Source: Sphingomonas sp. C3-2
GTDB lineage: Bacteria > Pseudomonadota > Alphaproteobacteria > Sphingomonadales > Sphingomonadaceae
Direction: 5' to 3'
Length of the DNA stretch: 64,000 nucleotides
Assembly (NCBI RefSeq): GCF_033025475.1
Contig: NZ_CP130322.1
Coordinates: 930,001 to 994,000, forward strand
Positions within the stretch are counted from its first letter, which is position 1, and every line of letters starts with the position of its first letter. The notes below the pieces were generated by a model, which was given only the letters and a program-made list of their open reading frames with translations, was not told the origin of the DNA and made no database searches. A program made the translations under genes and the position numbers. Shown one piece after another: positions 1 through 8,245 of the stretch.

Positions 1-255
1 GCCGATTTCGCGCTCGACCCCGCGCGCTATGCGGTGGTGACGCTCAGCGCCGCCGATGCGCCGATGCCCGGCGCAAGGCTGAAAGGCACCGCGCTCCATC
101 CGCTGGGCCGGGCCGACAGCATTGCCCTGTCCTTCCGCAATCTCGGCAATGGGCGCTATCGTTCGAACGAGACGCTGCCCGAGGGCCGCTGGAAGATCCA
201 CCTGAGCATTGCGAACGGCGCGGACAGCGCGCGGTTGGTGGAGGATGTGCAGTGA
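1..255 (+). CDS. fixH: FixH family protein, C-terminal part (truncated by window start)
   Basis: The frame is open from base 1 and ends at a TGA at 253-255, so only the last 84 residues of the protein are visible. The visible part looks like the periplasmic beta-rich domain of FixH/CcoH: a stretch on sugar-like or ligand modification (APMPGARLKGTALHP) and a closing segment with RWKIHLSIANG. FixH is a membrane-anchored accessory factor for assembly of cbb3-type cytochrome oxidase. The stop codon overlaps the GTG start of fixI by four bases, which is the usual fixGHIS order and supports the assignment. The N-terminal membrane anchor, if present, lies outside the window. Confidence 0.85.
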   Translation, partial: ADFALDPARYAVVTLSAADAPMPGARLKGTALHPLGRADSIALSFRNLGNGRYRSNETLPEGRWKIHLSIANGADSARLVEDVQ

Positions 256-2378
256 CCGCCGCGGCACTGGCCCCCGGCCATGTCGAGACCAGCTTTTCGG
301 TGCCCTCGTTGCGCTGCGCCGGATGCATCGCGAAGCTGGAGGATGGCCTGCCGCGCGAAACCGGGATCGACAAGGCGCGCGTCAATTTCACCGCCAAGCG
401 CGTCGCGATCACGCATGACAGCGCGCTCGACATTCCCGGGCTGGTCGCCGCGATGGGCAAGCTGGGGTTCGAGGCGCAGCCGCTGAACGGCGAGAGCGCG
501 CGTCCCGAAGATGAGGAAAGCCGGTCGCTGTTGAGGGCACTGGGCGTTGCGGGCTTCGCCTCGATGAACGTGATGCTGCTTTCGGTATCGGTATGGTCGG
601 GCGCGGACGGCGCGACGCGCGACATGTTCCATTGGCTGTCCGCGATGATCGCGCTGCCGACCCTTGCCTATTCGGGCCGCCCCTTCTTCAAATCGGCGTG
701 GTCGGCGCTGCGTCATGGCCGCACCAACATGGACGTGCCGGTTTCGATCGGCGTGATCATCGCCAGCGCGCTAAGCCTGTTCGAAACGATCAACAGCGGC
801 CCCCATGCCTATTTCGACGGCGTGGTGATGCTGATCTTCTTCCTGCTGGTCGGCCGCTGGCTCGACAGCGTGATGCGCGACCGGGCCCGCGACGGCGTGA
901 CCGCGCTTCTGAAGCACACCGCCCCCGGCGCGCTGGTACTGAAAAAGGATGGTTCGACCGAATGGCGCGAGACGCAGACCCTGGCGCCCAACATGAAGAT
1001 GATCGTGGCGGCGGGCGAAAGGCTGGCGGCGGACGGCGAAATCGTCGAGGGCACGAGCAGTTTCGACCGTGCGCTGCTGACTGGTGAGAGTGCGCCGCAG
1101 CGCGCCGCGCCCGGCGACAAGGTGCATGCCGGGACGCTGAACATCGACGCGCCGGTGACCGTGAAGGTTACGGCGGCGGGCGAGAATACCGCGATCGCCG
1201 ACATTGCGCGGATGATGGAAGCCGCAGGCCAATCGCGATCGCGCTATGTGCGCGTGGCCGACCGTGCCGCGCGCTATTATGCGCCCTTTGTCCATCTGCT
1301 TGCCATATTGAGCTTTGCGGGCTGGATGATCGCGGGTGCCGGCTGGCACCACGCGCTGCTGATCGCAGTGGCGGTGCTGATCATCACCTGCCCGTGCGCG
1401 CTTGGGCTTGCGGTGCCAGCATCGCAGATCGTTGCATCGGGCGCGCTGATGCGTGCCGGGGTTCTGGTGAAGGACGGATCGGCGCTGGAACGGCTGGCCG
1501 AGGCAGACCGGGCGCTGTTCGACAAGACGGGCACGCTGACGCTGGGCCGCCCCGAGCCGCAGAATCTGGACGAGCTTTCGACCGAGCAGAAATCGATCGC
1601 GCTGGCGCTGGCCCGCGCCAGCCGCCACCCATTGAGCCAGGCGCTGCGCCGCGCGCTGGAGGCAGAGAATGTGACGGCCGCAGAGGTAAGTGCCATCGCC
1701 GAGACCGCCGGCATGGGGATGAGCGGAATGGTGGGCGGCATGCCCGTTGCGCTGGGACGCGGCGAGGCAGTGCCGAGCGACGACACGGCGCTGTCCTGCC
1801 GCCTGTCGGTAGGGGAAGACCAGTTCGTGCTCATCCGTTTCAAGGATCACCTTCGTCCCGGCGCCGAGGCGCTGGGCAAGGAACTGGGCGCACTGGGCAT
1901 TGCGGCATCGATCCTGTCGGGCGACCGTGCGAGCGCGGTGGCGCCCGTTGCGCGCGCGATCGGGTTCACCGCGCAGACGGGGATGCTGCCCGAGGACAAG
2001 CTGGCGGCGATTCACCGCCTGTCGAACGCTGGCGCGCATGTGCTGATGGTGGGCGACGGATTGAACGACGGCCCCGCGCTGGCCGCCGGCCATGTATCCA
2101 TGGCGCCCGCATCAGCAAGCGATGCCGGCCAGAACGCAGCCGACCTGGTGTGGATGGGGGACAGCATTGCCCCCGTCCCCACCGCGATCCGCGCCGCGCG
2201 CGCGACGATGCGCATCGTCCGCCAGAATTTCGTTCTGGCGATCGGGTACAACATCGTTGCCGTCCCGCTGGCGATTTTCGGCTATGTCACCCCATTGGTG
2301 GCGGCACTTGCGATGTCGGGATCGTCGATCATCGTTGTCGGCAATGCGTTGCGTTTGAGGAAGGCTGCACGGCCATGA
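252..2378 (+). CDS. fixI: Copper-transporting P-type ATPase FixI/CcoI for cbb3 oxidase assembly
   Basis: This is a 708-residue P1B-type ATPase that would pump copper across the inner membrane for maturation of the cbb3 terminal oxidase. An N-terminal metal-binding domain carries CAGC at residues 22-25. The transmembrane ion-binding motif CPC is at 380-382, the phosphorylated aspartate is D424 in DKTGTLT, the actuator motif TGES is near residue 277, and the hinge motif GDGLNDGPALA starts near residue 601. About eight membrane segments are visible. The start is a GTG that overlaps the fixH stop, and the gene's own stop overlaps the fixS start, so the three genes look translationally coupled. 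Position between fixH and fixS separates it from CopA-type copper exporters. Confidence 0.95.
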   Translation: MTAAALAPGHVETSFSVPSLRCAGCIAKLEDGLPRETGIDKARVNFTAKRVAITHDSALDIPGLVAAMGKLGFEAQPLNGESARPEDEESRSLLRALGVAGFASMNVMLLSVSVWSGADGATRDMFHWLSAMIALPTLAYSGRPFFKSAWSALRHGRTNMDVPVSIGVIIASALSLFETINSGPHAYFDGVVMLIFFLLVGRWLDSVMRDRARDGVTALLKHTAPGALVLKKDGSTEWRETQTLAPNMKMIVAAGERLAADGEIVEGTSSFDRALLTGESAPQRAAPGDKVHAGTLNIDAPVTVKVTAAGENTAIADIARMMEAAGQSRSRYVRVADRAARYYAPFVHLLAILSFAGWMIAGAGWHHALLIAVAVLIITCPCALGLAVPASQIVASGALMRAGVLVKDGSALERLAEADRALFDKTGTLTLGRPEPQNLDELSTEQKSIALALARASRHPLSQALRRALEAENVTAAEVSAIAETAGMGMSGMVGGMPVALGRGEAVPSDDTALSCRLSVGEDQFVLIRFKDHLRPGAEALGKELGALGIAASILSGDRASAVAPVARAIGFTAQTGMLPEDKLAAIHRLSNAGAHVLMVGDGLNDGPALAAGHVSMAPASASDAGQNAADLVWMGDSIAPVPTAIRAARATMRIVRQNFVLAIGYNIVAVPLAIFGYVTPLVAALAMSGSSIIVVGNALRLRKAARP

Positions 2379-2548
2379 GCGGACTTGTCATTCTGATCCC
2401 GATTGCCCTTCTTCTCGGCGGATGCGGACTGGGCGCGTTCCTGTGGGCGATCCGCACCCGCCAGTTCGAAGATCTTGACGGCGCGGCTTTGCGCATCCTG
2501 ATCGAGGAGGATCGGCCCGAAAGTGCGACGAAAGATGCATCTAACTAG
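2375..2548 (+). CDS. fixS: cbb3-type cytochrome oxidase assembly protein CcoS/FixS
   Basis: This is a 57-residue protein with one N-terminal membrane helix (residues about 3-26, rich in Leu, Ile and Gly) followed by the diagnostic CcoS sequence FLWAIRTRQFEDLDG and a short acidic tail ending in IEEDRPES. CcoS is required for inserting cofactors into cbb3 oxidase. The ATG overlaps the fixI stop by four bases (ATGA). The length is normal for the family. It is the last gene of the fix operon; the oxidase structural genes would be expected upstream of the window. Confidence 0.95.
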   Translation: MSGLVILIPIALLLGGCGLGAFLWAIRTRQFEDLDGAALRILIEEDRPESATKDASN

Positions 2549-2580
2549 AGCAAATCCAGCCGCGCAGCCGGTTTCCATCA

Positions 2581-2586
2581 TATAAT
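2581..2586 (+). promoter_or_regulatory. Candidate -10 hexamer of the porin-like gene
   Basis: A perfect TATAAT stands out in otherwise GC-rich sequence, 30 bases upstream of the chosen ATG at 2617. No good -35 hexamer is seen at the usual distance, so this is a weak promoter call based on the hexamer and its position only. Confidence 0.35.
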
Positions 2587-2616
2587 CAGGCATTGGACCT
2601 ATGGAGATCAGACCAG

Positions 2617-4047
2617 ATGACAAGCCGGAGCGGGCGATGTGATGTCCGCGTAGACAAGGGGCGGCTGCGCAAGATTTCGCGCAGGCTGATATGGGGCGTA
2701 GCAGTGTGCGCGGCAACATGGGGCGGCACGGCCCATGCGGACAGCAATCCGTTGCTTGAGGCGGTAGGGGCGCCCGAGGGGCTGACATTGAAGGCTGGCA
2801 TCCGTTCGCGGATCGAGGGCATTGACGGCCAGTTCCGCCCCAATAGCGCGACCGACGATTTCATGTGGTCGATCAAAACCAACCTGTTCGCCGAATATGA
2901 TGCCGGTCCGGTGCGGATCGGCGGCGAGCTTTGGGATGGCCGCGCCTATGGCCAGAAAAAGAATTCCTCGGCGGGAACGACCGAGGTCAACGCCATGGAA
3001 CTGGTGCAGGCCTATGTCGGGCTTGATCTGGACGATTTGCCCGGCGGATCGAAGGCGACCGCCAAGGCGGGGCGCTTCACGCTCGATATCGGCTCGCGCC
3101 GCCTGATCGCACGCCAAGCGTTCCGCAACACCACCAATGCCTATACCGGTGCTTATGTCGACTGGACGGGCAAGGCCGGCGATCGGCTGATCCTGCTCTG
3201 GTCGATGCCGCATCAGCGCCTGCCCGACGATGCCGATGGCATTCGCGAAGACGGCGTGGAATGGGACCGGGAATCGACCGACCTGCAATTGTTCGGCGGT
3301 CATTTCACCAAGGCCGGTGTGTTCGGCAAGGGCACGCTGGAGCTGTACGGATATCGGCTGTTCGAGCGCGATTCAGATGCGCAGCACACGCGCAATCGCC
3401 GCCTGTTCACGCCCGGCGTCCGCCTTTCGCGCAAGCCCGCGAACGGCGCCTTCGATTATGATCTGGAGGCAGCCTATCAGTTCGGCAAGACCCGGGGCAG
3501 CGCGGCCGCAAGCGACCTGACCGACCTCGATGTCTCCGCCTATTTCGTTCATGCCGAAATCGGCAAGACCTTTGGCGGCGCATGGAAACCGCGCCTCTCG
3601 GTACATTTCGACGAGGCGAGCGGCGATGGCCCCAAGGCCGGCCGCTATAACCGTTTTGATACGCTGTACGGCGCGCGTCGGTTCGAATTTGGGCCGACGG
3701 GTCTTAACGGCCCGGTGGGGCGCGCCAACCTGATGTCGCCGGGCGTGCGGCTGGATGTGAAGCCGGACAAGCGCACCGATGCTTCGGTGATGTACCGGGC
3801 ATTATGGTTGGCGGATGCGAGCGACAGCTTCTCCTCCACCGGCGTGCGCGACCGCACGGGTAATTCGGGGCGCTTCGCCGGTCACCAGCTGGAAGCGCGC
3901 GTGCGTCATTGGATCATCCCCGACCTGCTGCGCGTGGATACGGGGGCCGCCTATCTGGCCAAGCGGCGTTTCCTGCACGATGCACCCAATGCGCCCGATA
4001 CGGGTGACACCAAATACGCCTATCTGGATTTCTCACTCGAGATCTGA
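2617..4047 (+). CDS. Alginate-export/porin-like outer-membrane beta-barrel protein
   Basis: This 476-residue protein has a signal peptide ending in WGGTAHA, just before DSNPLLEA. The rest alternates short amphipathic strands with turns, and resembles the alginate-export (AlgE-like) barrel family: LKAGIRSRIEGIDGQF near the N terminus, GRFTLDIGSRRLIARQAFRN in the middle, and a final YAYLDFSLEI strand. It probably sits in the outer membrane and passes a small solute, but the substrate cannot be read from sequence. The ATG at 2617 is chosen over an upstream TTG at 2593 because GGAG lies ten bases before it and it starts directly ahead of the basic signal-peptide region. It stands alone after the fix operon, with a bidirectional terminator behind it. 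Confidence 0.75.
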   Translation: MTSRSGRCDVRVDKGRLRKISRRLIWGVAVCAATWGGTAHADSNPLLEAVGAPEGLTLKAGIRSRIEGIDGQFRPNSATDDFMWSIKTNLFAEYDAGPVRIGGELWDGRAYGQKKNSSAGTTEVNAMELVQAYVGLDLDDLPGGSKATAKAGRFTLDIGSRRLIARQAFRNTTNAYTGAYVDWTGKAGDRLILLWSMPHQRLPDDADGIREDGVEWDRESTDLQLFGGHFTKAGVFGKGTLELYGYRLFERDSDAQHTRNRRLFTPGVRLSRKPANGAFDYDLEAAYQFGKTRGSAAASDLTDLDVSAYFVHAEIGKTFGGAWKPRLSVHFDEASGDGPKAGRYNRFDTLYGARRFEFGPTGLNGPVGRANLMSPGVRLDVKPDKRTDASVMYRALWLADASDSFSSTGVRDRTGNSGRFAGHQLEARVRHWIIPDLLRVDTGAAYLAKRRFLHDAPNAPDTGDTKYAYLDFSLEI

Positions 4048-4057
4048 TCCCGCGCAT

Positions 4058-4089
4058 AAAAAAACGGGGTGGACCGAGGTCCACCCCGT
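4058..4089. terminator. Bidirectional intrinsic terminator between the porin gene and ompW
   Basis: The arms ACGGGGTGGACC (4064-4075) and GGTCCACCCCGT (4078-4089) are perfectly complementary. Seven A residues lie at 4058-4064, which read as a U-run on the minus strand, so it works best for ompW. It lies between two convergent genes and can also close the plus-strand gene. Confidence 0.8.
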
Positions 4090-4122
4090 AGGCGGGAGAT
4101 GCTCTTGAGGGAGCGTAAACCT

Positions 4123-4779
4123 TTAGAGGCGGACCCCAACACCGACGCCGACGACGATCGGATCAAGGCTGACCTTCACCTTTTGCTGGCCGATGGCCGT
4201 GGTGTTGATCCGCGCGGTAGTATCGATGTCGATGTATTTGACGTCGAAATTGAGGAAGAGCTTCTTGTTCAGATCGACATCGACGCCGGCCTGCGCTGCC
4301 CAGCCGAAGCTGTCCTTGAGCGCGACCGAGCTATCGCCAACGGCTGCTTCCAGCCCTGAAGATGCCTTGTCCGAATAAAAGGCGGTGTAATTGACGCCGA
4401 CGCCGACATAAGGACGCACCTTGCCGTTCGGCAGCGGGTGATACTGGACGGTGAGCGTAGGCGGCAGCACCCAGGTGGATGCGAGCTTGCCGATCCCTCC
4501 GGTCGTGCCGCTGCGGCCCGAGACATTATGTTTGGTGGTCGCCGCGATCAGTTCGAAACCGATATGGTCAGTCGCCATGTAGGTGATGTCGACTTCGGGC
4601 ATCACGCTGTTGTCGACCTTGACCTTTTCACCCGGAAACGCGGGCAGGATGGAGCCGGAGCTTTCGGTCGGCGCGACCATGATGCCGCGAACGCGCAGCA
4701 ACACATCGCCTGCTTCGGCATGCGCCGGGGCCGCAACAAATCCCGCGCCGGTAAGCAACAGGGCAACGAGCTTTTTCAT
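4123..4779 (-). CDS. ompW: OmpW family outer-membrane protein
   Basis: This 218-residue protein has a signal peptide (MKKLVALLL to APAHA) and the OmpW pattern: DVLLRVRGIMVAP near the mature N terminus, PEVDITYMATDHIGFELIAATTKH in the first third, VLPPTLTVQYHPLP, PYVGVGVNYTAFY, and a final strand ending in GVGVGVRL. OmpW forms a small eight-stranded barrel with a hydrophobic channel; in enterobacteria it responds to oxygen. The ATG at 4779 is used because GGGAG precedes it by about nine bases and the signal peptide begins there; an upstream in-frame start at 4812 would only add a charged extension. It diverges from hemN and shares the intergenic FNR-type box. Confidence 0.9.
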   Translation of the reverse strand: MKKLVALLLTGAGFVAAPAHAEAGDVLLRVRGIMVAPTESSGSILPAFPGEKVKVDNSVMPEVDITYMATDHIGFELIAATTKHNVSGRSGTTGGIGKLASTWVLPPTLTVQYHPLPNGKVRPYVGVGVNYTAFYSDKASSGLEAAVGDSSVALKDSFGWAAQAGVDVDLNKKLFLNFDVKYIDIDTTARINTTAIGQQKVKVSLDPIVVGVGVGVRL

Positions 4780-4869
4780 GGCCGGAAACTCCCTTTTCAT
4801 TCGCCACTTCATGAATCGGGTTGTGCCGGAACGCGCGCAGAGCCGCCTTGATGCGAAACAATTTTGTTA

Positions 4870-4883
4870 TTGACCGAGATCAA
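4870..4883. promoter_or_regulatory. FNR/FixK-type anaerobox between ompW and hemN
   Basis: TTGACCGAGATCAA matches the FNR/FixK/FnrL consensus TTGAT-N4-ATCAA with one change. Its centre is 41.5 bases before 4918, the base just ahead of the hemN ATG, and about 97 bases upstream of the ompW ATG on the other strand. Both genes are classic targets of this regulator family. Confidence 0.8.
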
Positions 4884-4918
4884 GGAAATGGACGGCGCCT
4901 GTGGATAAGTTCACGGGC

Positions 4919-6235
4919 ATGTGGACCTATCATCCCGATCTGCTCGCGACGCCCGTTCCGCGCTATACCAGCTATCCCACCGCCGCCGAATTCACCGACG
5001 GCCCGGGCAACACCGAAATGGCCGAGGCGCTGGATCTTATCACGCCGGGCACGCCGACCTCGCTTTATGTCCATATCCCCTTTTGCGAGAAGATCTGCTG
5101 GTACTGCGGATGCAATACCAGCGCGGCTAATCGTGAAAGCCGGGTGACGGCCTATCTTGATGCGCTGCACGACGAGATCGCACTGGTTGCCGGACGGCTG
5201 AACGGCCGCGCGCAGATCGGGCGGATCGCCTTTGGCGGCGGCAGCCCGAACGCGCTTGCGCCGGCGGACTTCCTGATGCTGGTTGAAACGCTGCGCCACC
5301 GGTTCGACGCGGCGAATGCCGAGATTTCGGTCGAGATCGATCCGCGCAGCTTTACCCGCGAATGGGCGGGCGTGCTGGGGGCACTGGGCACCGGGCGGGT
5401 GAGCCTGGGCGTGCAGACCTTCAGCGAACCGGTGCAGCGCGCCATCGGCCGCGTGCAGCCGACCGCGATGATCCGCCAGACAGTGGACTGGCTGCGTCTG
5501 GCAGGCGTGTCGTCGATCAATTTCGACCTGATGTACGGGCTTCCCGGCCAGTCGATCGACGATCTGTTCGAGACGCTGGCGATCGCGCGCACCATGGCCC
5601 CCGAACGCATCGCGCTGTTCGGCTATGCCCATGTGCCGCAGTTGATCGCGCGTCAGCAGCGGATCGATGCAAGCGCCCTGCCCGATGCAACGCTGCGCTT
5701 TGACCAGATGGCGCTGGGGCATGAATATCTTCTCGACGCCGGATACCGCGCCATCGGCTTCGACCACTTCGCCGTGGCCGACGATCCGCTTGCGACCGCG
5801 CTCGACACGGGACGATTGCGGCGCAATTTCCAGGGCTTTACCGATGACGATGCGGCGAACCTGATCGGGTTCGGCGCAACCTCGATCAGCAGCTTTGCCG
5901 ACCGCATCCTGCAATCCGAGAAGAATTCGGGGCGCTACCGGATGCTCGTGAGCAGTGGGCGCCTGCCGCAGAACCGCGGGATCATGCGCACCGCCGACGA
6001 CCGGCGGCGCGGCGCCGTGATCGAGGCGCTTCTATGCTATGGCCGCGCCGATACGGCGGCGATTGGCGCTATGCCCGCAAAGCTCGACCGCTTCATCGAA
6101 CGCGGGCTGGTGCGCCGCACGGGCACGGCGATCGAGCTGGCCGAGGATGCCCTGCCCTATGCGCGCGCCATTGCCGCCTGCTTCGACGCGCACCGCCAGG
6201 CGCCGGGCGTGCGCCAGTTCAGCAATGCCGTGTAG
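4919..6235 (+). CDS. hemN: Oxygen-independent coproporphyrinogen III oxidase (radical SAM)
   Basis: This 438-residue enzyme oxidatively decarboxylates coproporphyrinogen III to protoporphyrinogen IX without oxygen, for haem synthesis under low oxygen. The radical-SAM cluster motif CX3CX2C is C56, C60 and C63 in PFCEKICWYCGC, followed by a further Cys at 65. FGGGSPN and the C-terminal HemN domain are also present. The N terminus MWTYHPDLLATPVPRYTSYPT is typical of the family, so the ATG at 4919 is preferred over the GTG at 4901. No strong ribosome-binding site precedes it, and a class II start from the FNR box would make the mRNA nearly leaderless. The next small gene overlaps its end. Confidence 0.95.
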   Translation: MWTYHPDLLATPVPRYTSYPTAAEFTDGPGNTEMAEALDLITPGTPTSLYVHIPFCEKICWYCGCNTSAANRESRVTAYLDALHDEIALVAGRLNGRAQIGRIAFGGGSPNALAPADFLMLVETLRHRFDAANAEISVEIDPRSFTREWAGVLGALGTGRVSLGVQTFSEPVQRAIGRVQPTAMIRQTVDWLRLAGVSSINFDLMYGLPGQSIDDLFETLAIARTMAPERIALFGYAHVPQLIARQQRIDASALPDATLRFDQMALGHEYLLDAGYRAIGFDHFAVADDPLATALDTGRLRRNFQGFTDDDAANLIGFGATSISSFADRILQSEKNSGRYRMLVSSGRLPQNRGIMRTADDRRRGAVIEALLCYGRADTAAIGAMPAKLDRFIERGLVRRTGTAIELAEDALPYARAIAACFDAHRQAPGVRQFSNAV

Positions 6236-6461
6236 CCACGCAGCATATGCGGCGCTGGCGGCCATATGCTTCGCCGCCATTCCAGCGGAGGCGCTGCCAC
6301 CGCAGCTAATGGTAGTGTCGCTGTGCACCGCAGAGGGCGTGCGCGACGTAGCCGTGCCCGATCAGGGCGATGGCAAGGACGCGCCGCGCCGGGGCAAGGA
6401 CTGCACACTCGCCTGCCACGCGGTAACCGACCGACGCAAAGGCACGCGTGAGGAGGCATAA
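6225..6461 (+). CDS. Small secreted Cys-containing protein of unknown function
   Basis: This is a 78-residue protein starting inside the last codons of hemN (11-base overlap). It has an N-terminal hydrophobic segment that looks like a signal peptide (AYAALAAICFAAIPAEA), a short beta-like part VVSLCTAEGVRDVAV, a polar linker, and then a C-X3-C-H motif in DCTLACHA before a basic tail. I recognise similar small proteins in sphingomonads only loosely and cannot name a family or function. The overlap with hemN suggests co-transcription. The CX3CH motif could bind a metal or, less likely, haem; that is inference. The gene ends three bases before the convergent fixJ stop. Confidence 0.6.
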   Translation: MPCSHAAYAALAAICFAAIPAEALPPQLMVVSLCTAEGVRDVAVPDQGDGKDAPRRGKDCTLACHAVTDRRKGTREEA

Positions 6462-6464
6462 TGA

Positions 6465-7088
6465 TCAGTCCGCCGGCGTATCCACATCCGCTGCGGCGAA
6501 GGCGAGGCGCAGCGCTTCGGACAAGCTGCGCACTTCAAGCTTGGCCATGAGGTTGGCACGGTGGATTTCGACGGTGCGCGGCGAAATCCCAAGATCAAAG
6601 GCGATCGTCTTGTTGGGCAACCCTTCGACCAGCCCGTCGAGCACCTCGCGCTCGCGCGGGGTGAGTATCTTGAGCCGGGTGGCGGCTTCCTCGGCATTGG
6701 TGCGGCGCTGACCGCTGCGATCGAGCCGGGCCTGCGCCTGATCGAGCGCGGCCATCAGCACCGCCTTTTCAAACGGCTTTTCAATAAAATCGATGGCCCC
6801 CGCCTTCATCGCGCGGACCGCGATGTTGACGTCGCCATGCCCCGTCATGATCACGACCGGCATCGCGACACCGCGTTCGATCAGCGCCTGCTGAACCTCG
6901 AGCCCGTCCATCCCCGGCATGCGGATATCAAGCAACACGCAGCCCAGCGGAAGATCGCGGACATCCTTCAGAAACTCGACGCCCGACGCGAAGCTTTCAA
7001 CCTTGAAACCCGATGTGCGCAGCATGAAGCCCGCCGAGCGGCGGATCGCTTCCTCATCATCGACCAGATAAACCAGTTTTTCCGTCAT
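6465..7088 (-). CDS. fixJ: Two-component response regulator FixJ
   Basis: This 207-residue regulator has an N-terminal receiver domain ([13 protein letters not shown], phospho-acceptor D54 in [11 protein letters not shown], conserved T in VVIMTGHGD, and K in FIEKPF). Its C-terminal LuxR/FixJ-type helix-turn-helix includes [19 protein letters not shown] and [10 protein letters not shown]. FixJ is phosphorylated by FixL when oxygen is low and activates fixK-type promoters. Its start overlaps the fixL stop by four bases, so the two are coupled. Length is usual for the family. Confidence 0.93.
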   Translation of the reverse strand: MTEKLVYLVDDEEAIRRSAGFMLRTSGFKVESFASGVEFLKDVRDLPLGCVLLDIRMPGMDGLEVQQALIERGVAMPVVIMTGHGDVNIAVRAMKAGAIDFIEKPFEKAVLMAALDQAQARLDRSGQRRTNAEEAATRLKILTPREREVLDGLVEGLPNKTIAFDLGISPRTVEIHRANLMAKLEVRSLSEALRLAFAAADVDTPAD

Positions 7089-8221
7089 TCGACCGCCTCG
7101 CTGGATGTCGTCGTTATCAGCGTGAAATGAAAGGCCGTGCCGCCCAATGTGGATGGCTCTGCCCAGATGCGCCCGCCCTGTGCCTCGATGATCGTGCGAC
7201 AGATGGACAGGCCGAGCCCCATACCGTCGTCCTTGGTGCTGAGAAAGGGCTCGAAAAGCCGCGAGGCGACCTCGGGATCGAGGCCCACGCCGCTATCGCC
7301 CACCGTGACATGGACGAGATTGCCCGGCACCGCGCGTGAGATGATTTCCAGCTGTTGCACGGGGCAGTTTTCCATCGCCTCGACCGCGTTGCGGATAAGG
7401 TTGAGGAAGACCTGCTGCACCTGAATGCGATCGACAAGCACGCTGTCTGCCTCCGGATCAAGGACGACGCGCACCTCGATGCCGCGTTCGCCCGCACCGA
7501 CAAGCGCCAGAACATTCGCCTCGGTCACCAGCTTGCGCAGACTTTCGATCTGTTTTTCGGTATCGCCGCGCGCGATAAAATCGCGCAGGCGGCGCACGAT
7601 CTGCCCGGCGCGGACCGACTGGCCCGCCGCTTCATCGAGCGCCTCGCGGATGATCTCGATCGTGGAAGCGTCGGGATTGTCGAGCAGATCGCGTGCCGCC
7701 TCCATATAGTTGGCGATGGCGGTGAGCGGCTGGTTGAGTTCATGCGCGAGCGCGGAGGCGAGCGACCCCATCGCACTGACGCGTGAGACATGCGCCAGTT
7801 CGCCCTGAAGATCCTGAAGCCGCCGTTCGGCCTTCTGGCGTTCGGTCAGATCGCGGATGAAACCGGTGAAGACGCGGCCATCGGGGGTGACGGCCTCCCC
7901 CACAGAAAGTTCGATCGGGAAGGTCGATCCGTCGCGCCGCCGCGCGGTGGTAACACGGCCGATGCCGATGATGCGGCGCTGGCCGGTATCGAGATAGCGT
8001 TCGAGATAGGAATCATGCCGCTCGCGATCGGGCGACGGCATGAGCATGCTGACATTTTCGCCCGCAACCTCTTCCTCGGCGAAACCGAACATGTCCTCAG
8101 CCGCGCTGCTGAAGGAGAGGATGGTGCCACGGCCGTCGATGACGACCATGGCATCGGGCACTGTCGACAAGATCGAGCGCAGATGCGCTTCGCTGAAAGA
8201 TCCAAGATTGGGCACCCGCAT
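7085..8221 (-). CDS. fixL: Oxygen-sensing haem-PAS histidine kinase FixL
   Basis: This 378-residue kinase has a single PAS domain (about residues 10-125), a HisKA dimerisation segment with the phosphorylated H160 in [13 protein letters not shown], and a HATPase domain ([30 protein letters not shown]). The PAS domain keeps the residues known from rhizobial FixL: the proximal haem ligand H69 in RERHDSYL and the distal arginine R89 in RIIGIGR. It is therefore expected to bind haem and sense oxygen. There are no N-terminal membrane helices, so it should be cytoplasmic like the Bradyrhizobium protein. It follows the usp gene by 24 bases and overlaps fixJ. Confidence 0.93.
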   Translation of the reverse strand: MRVPNLGSFSEAHLRSILSTVPDAMVVIDGRGTILSFSSAAEDMFGFAEEEVAGENVSMLMPSPDRERHDSYLERYLDTGQRRIIGIGRVTTARRRDGSTFPIELSVGEAVTPDGRVFTGFIRDLTERQKAERRLQDLQGELAHVSRVSAMGSLASALAHELNQPLTAIANYMEAARDLLDNPDASTIEIIREALDEAAGQSVRAGQIVRRLRDFIARGDTEKQIESLRKLVTEANVLALVGAGERGIEVRVVLDPEADSVLVDRIQVQQVFLNLIRNAVEAMENCPVQQLEIISRAVPGNLVHVTVGDSGVGLDPEVASRLFEPFLSTKDDGMGLGLSICRTIIEAQGGRIWAEPSTLGGTAFHFTLITTTSSEAVE

Positions 8222-8245
8222 CTTCTAGCGGGAAACGCAATCAAC

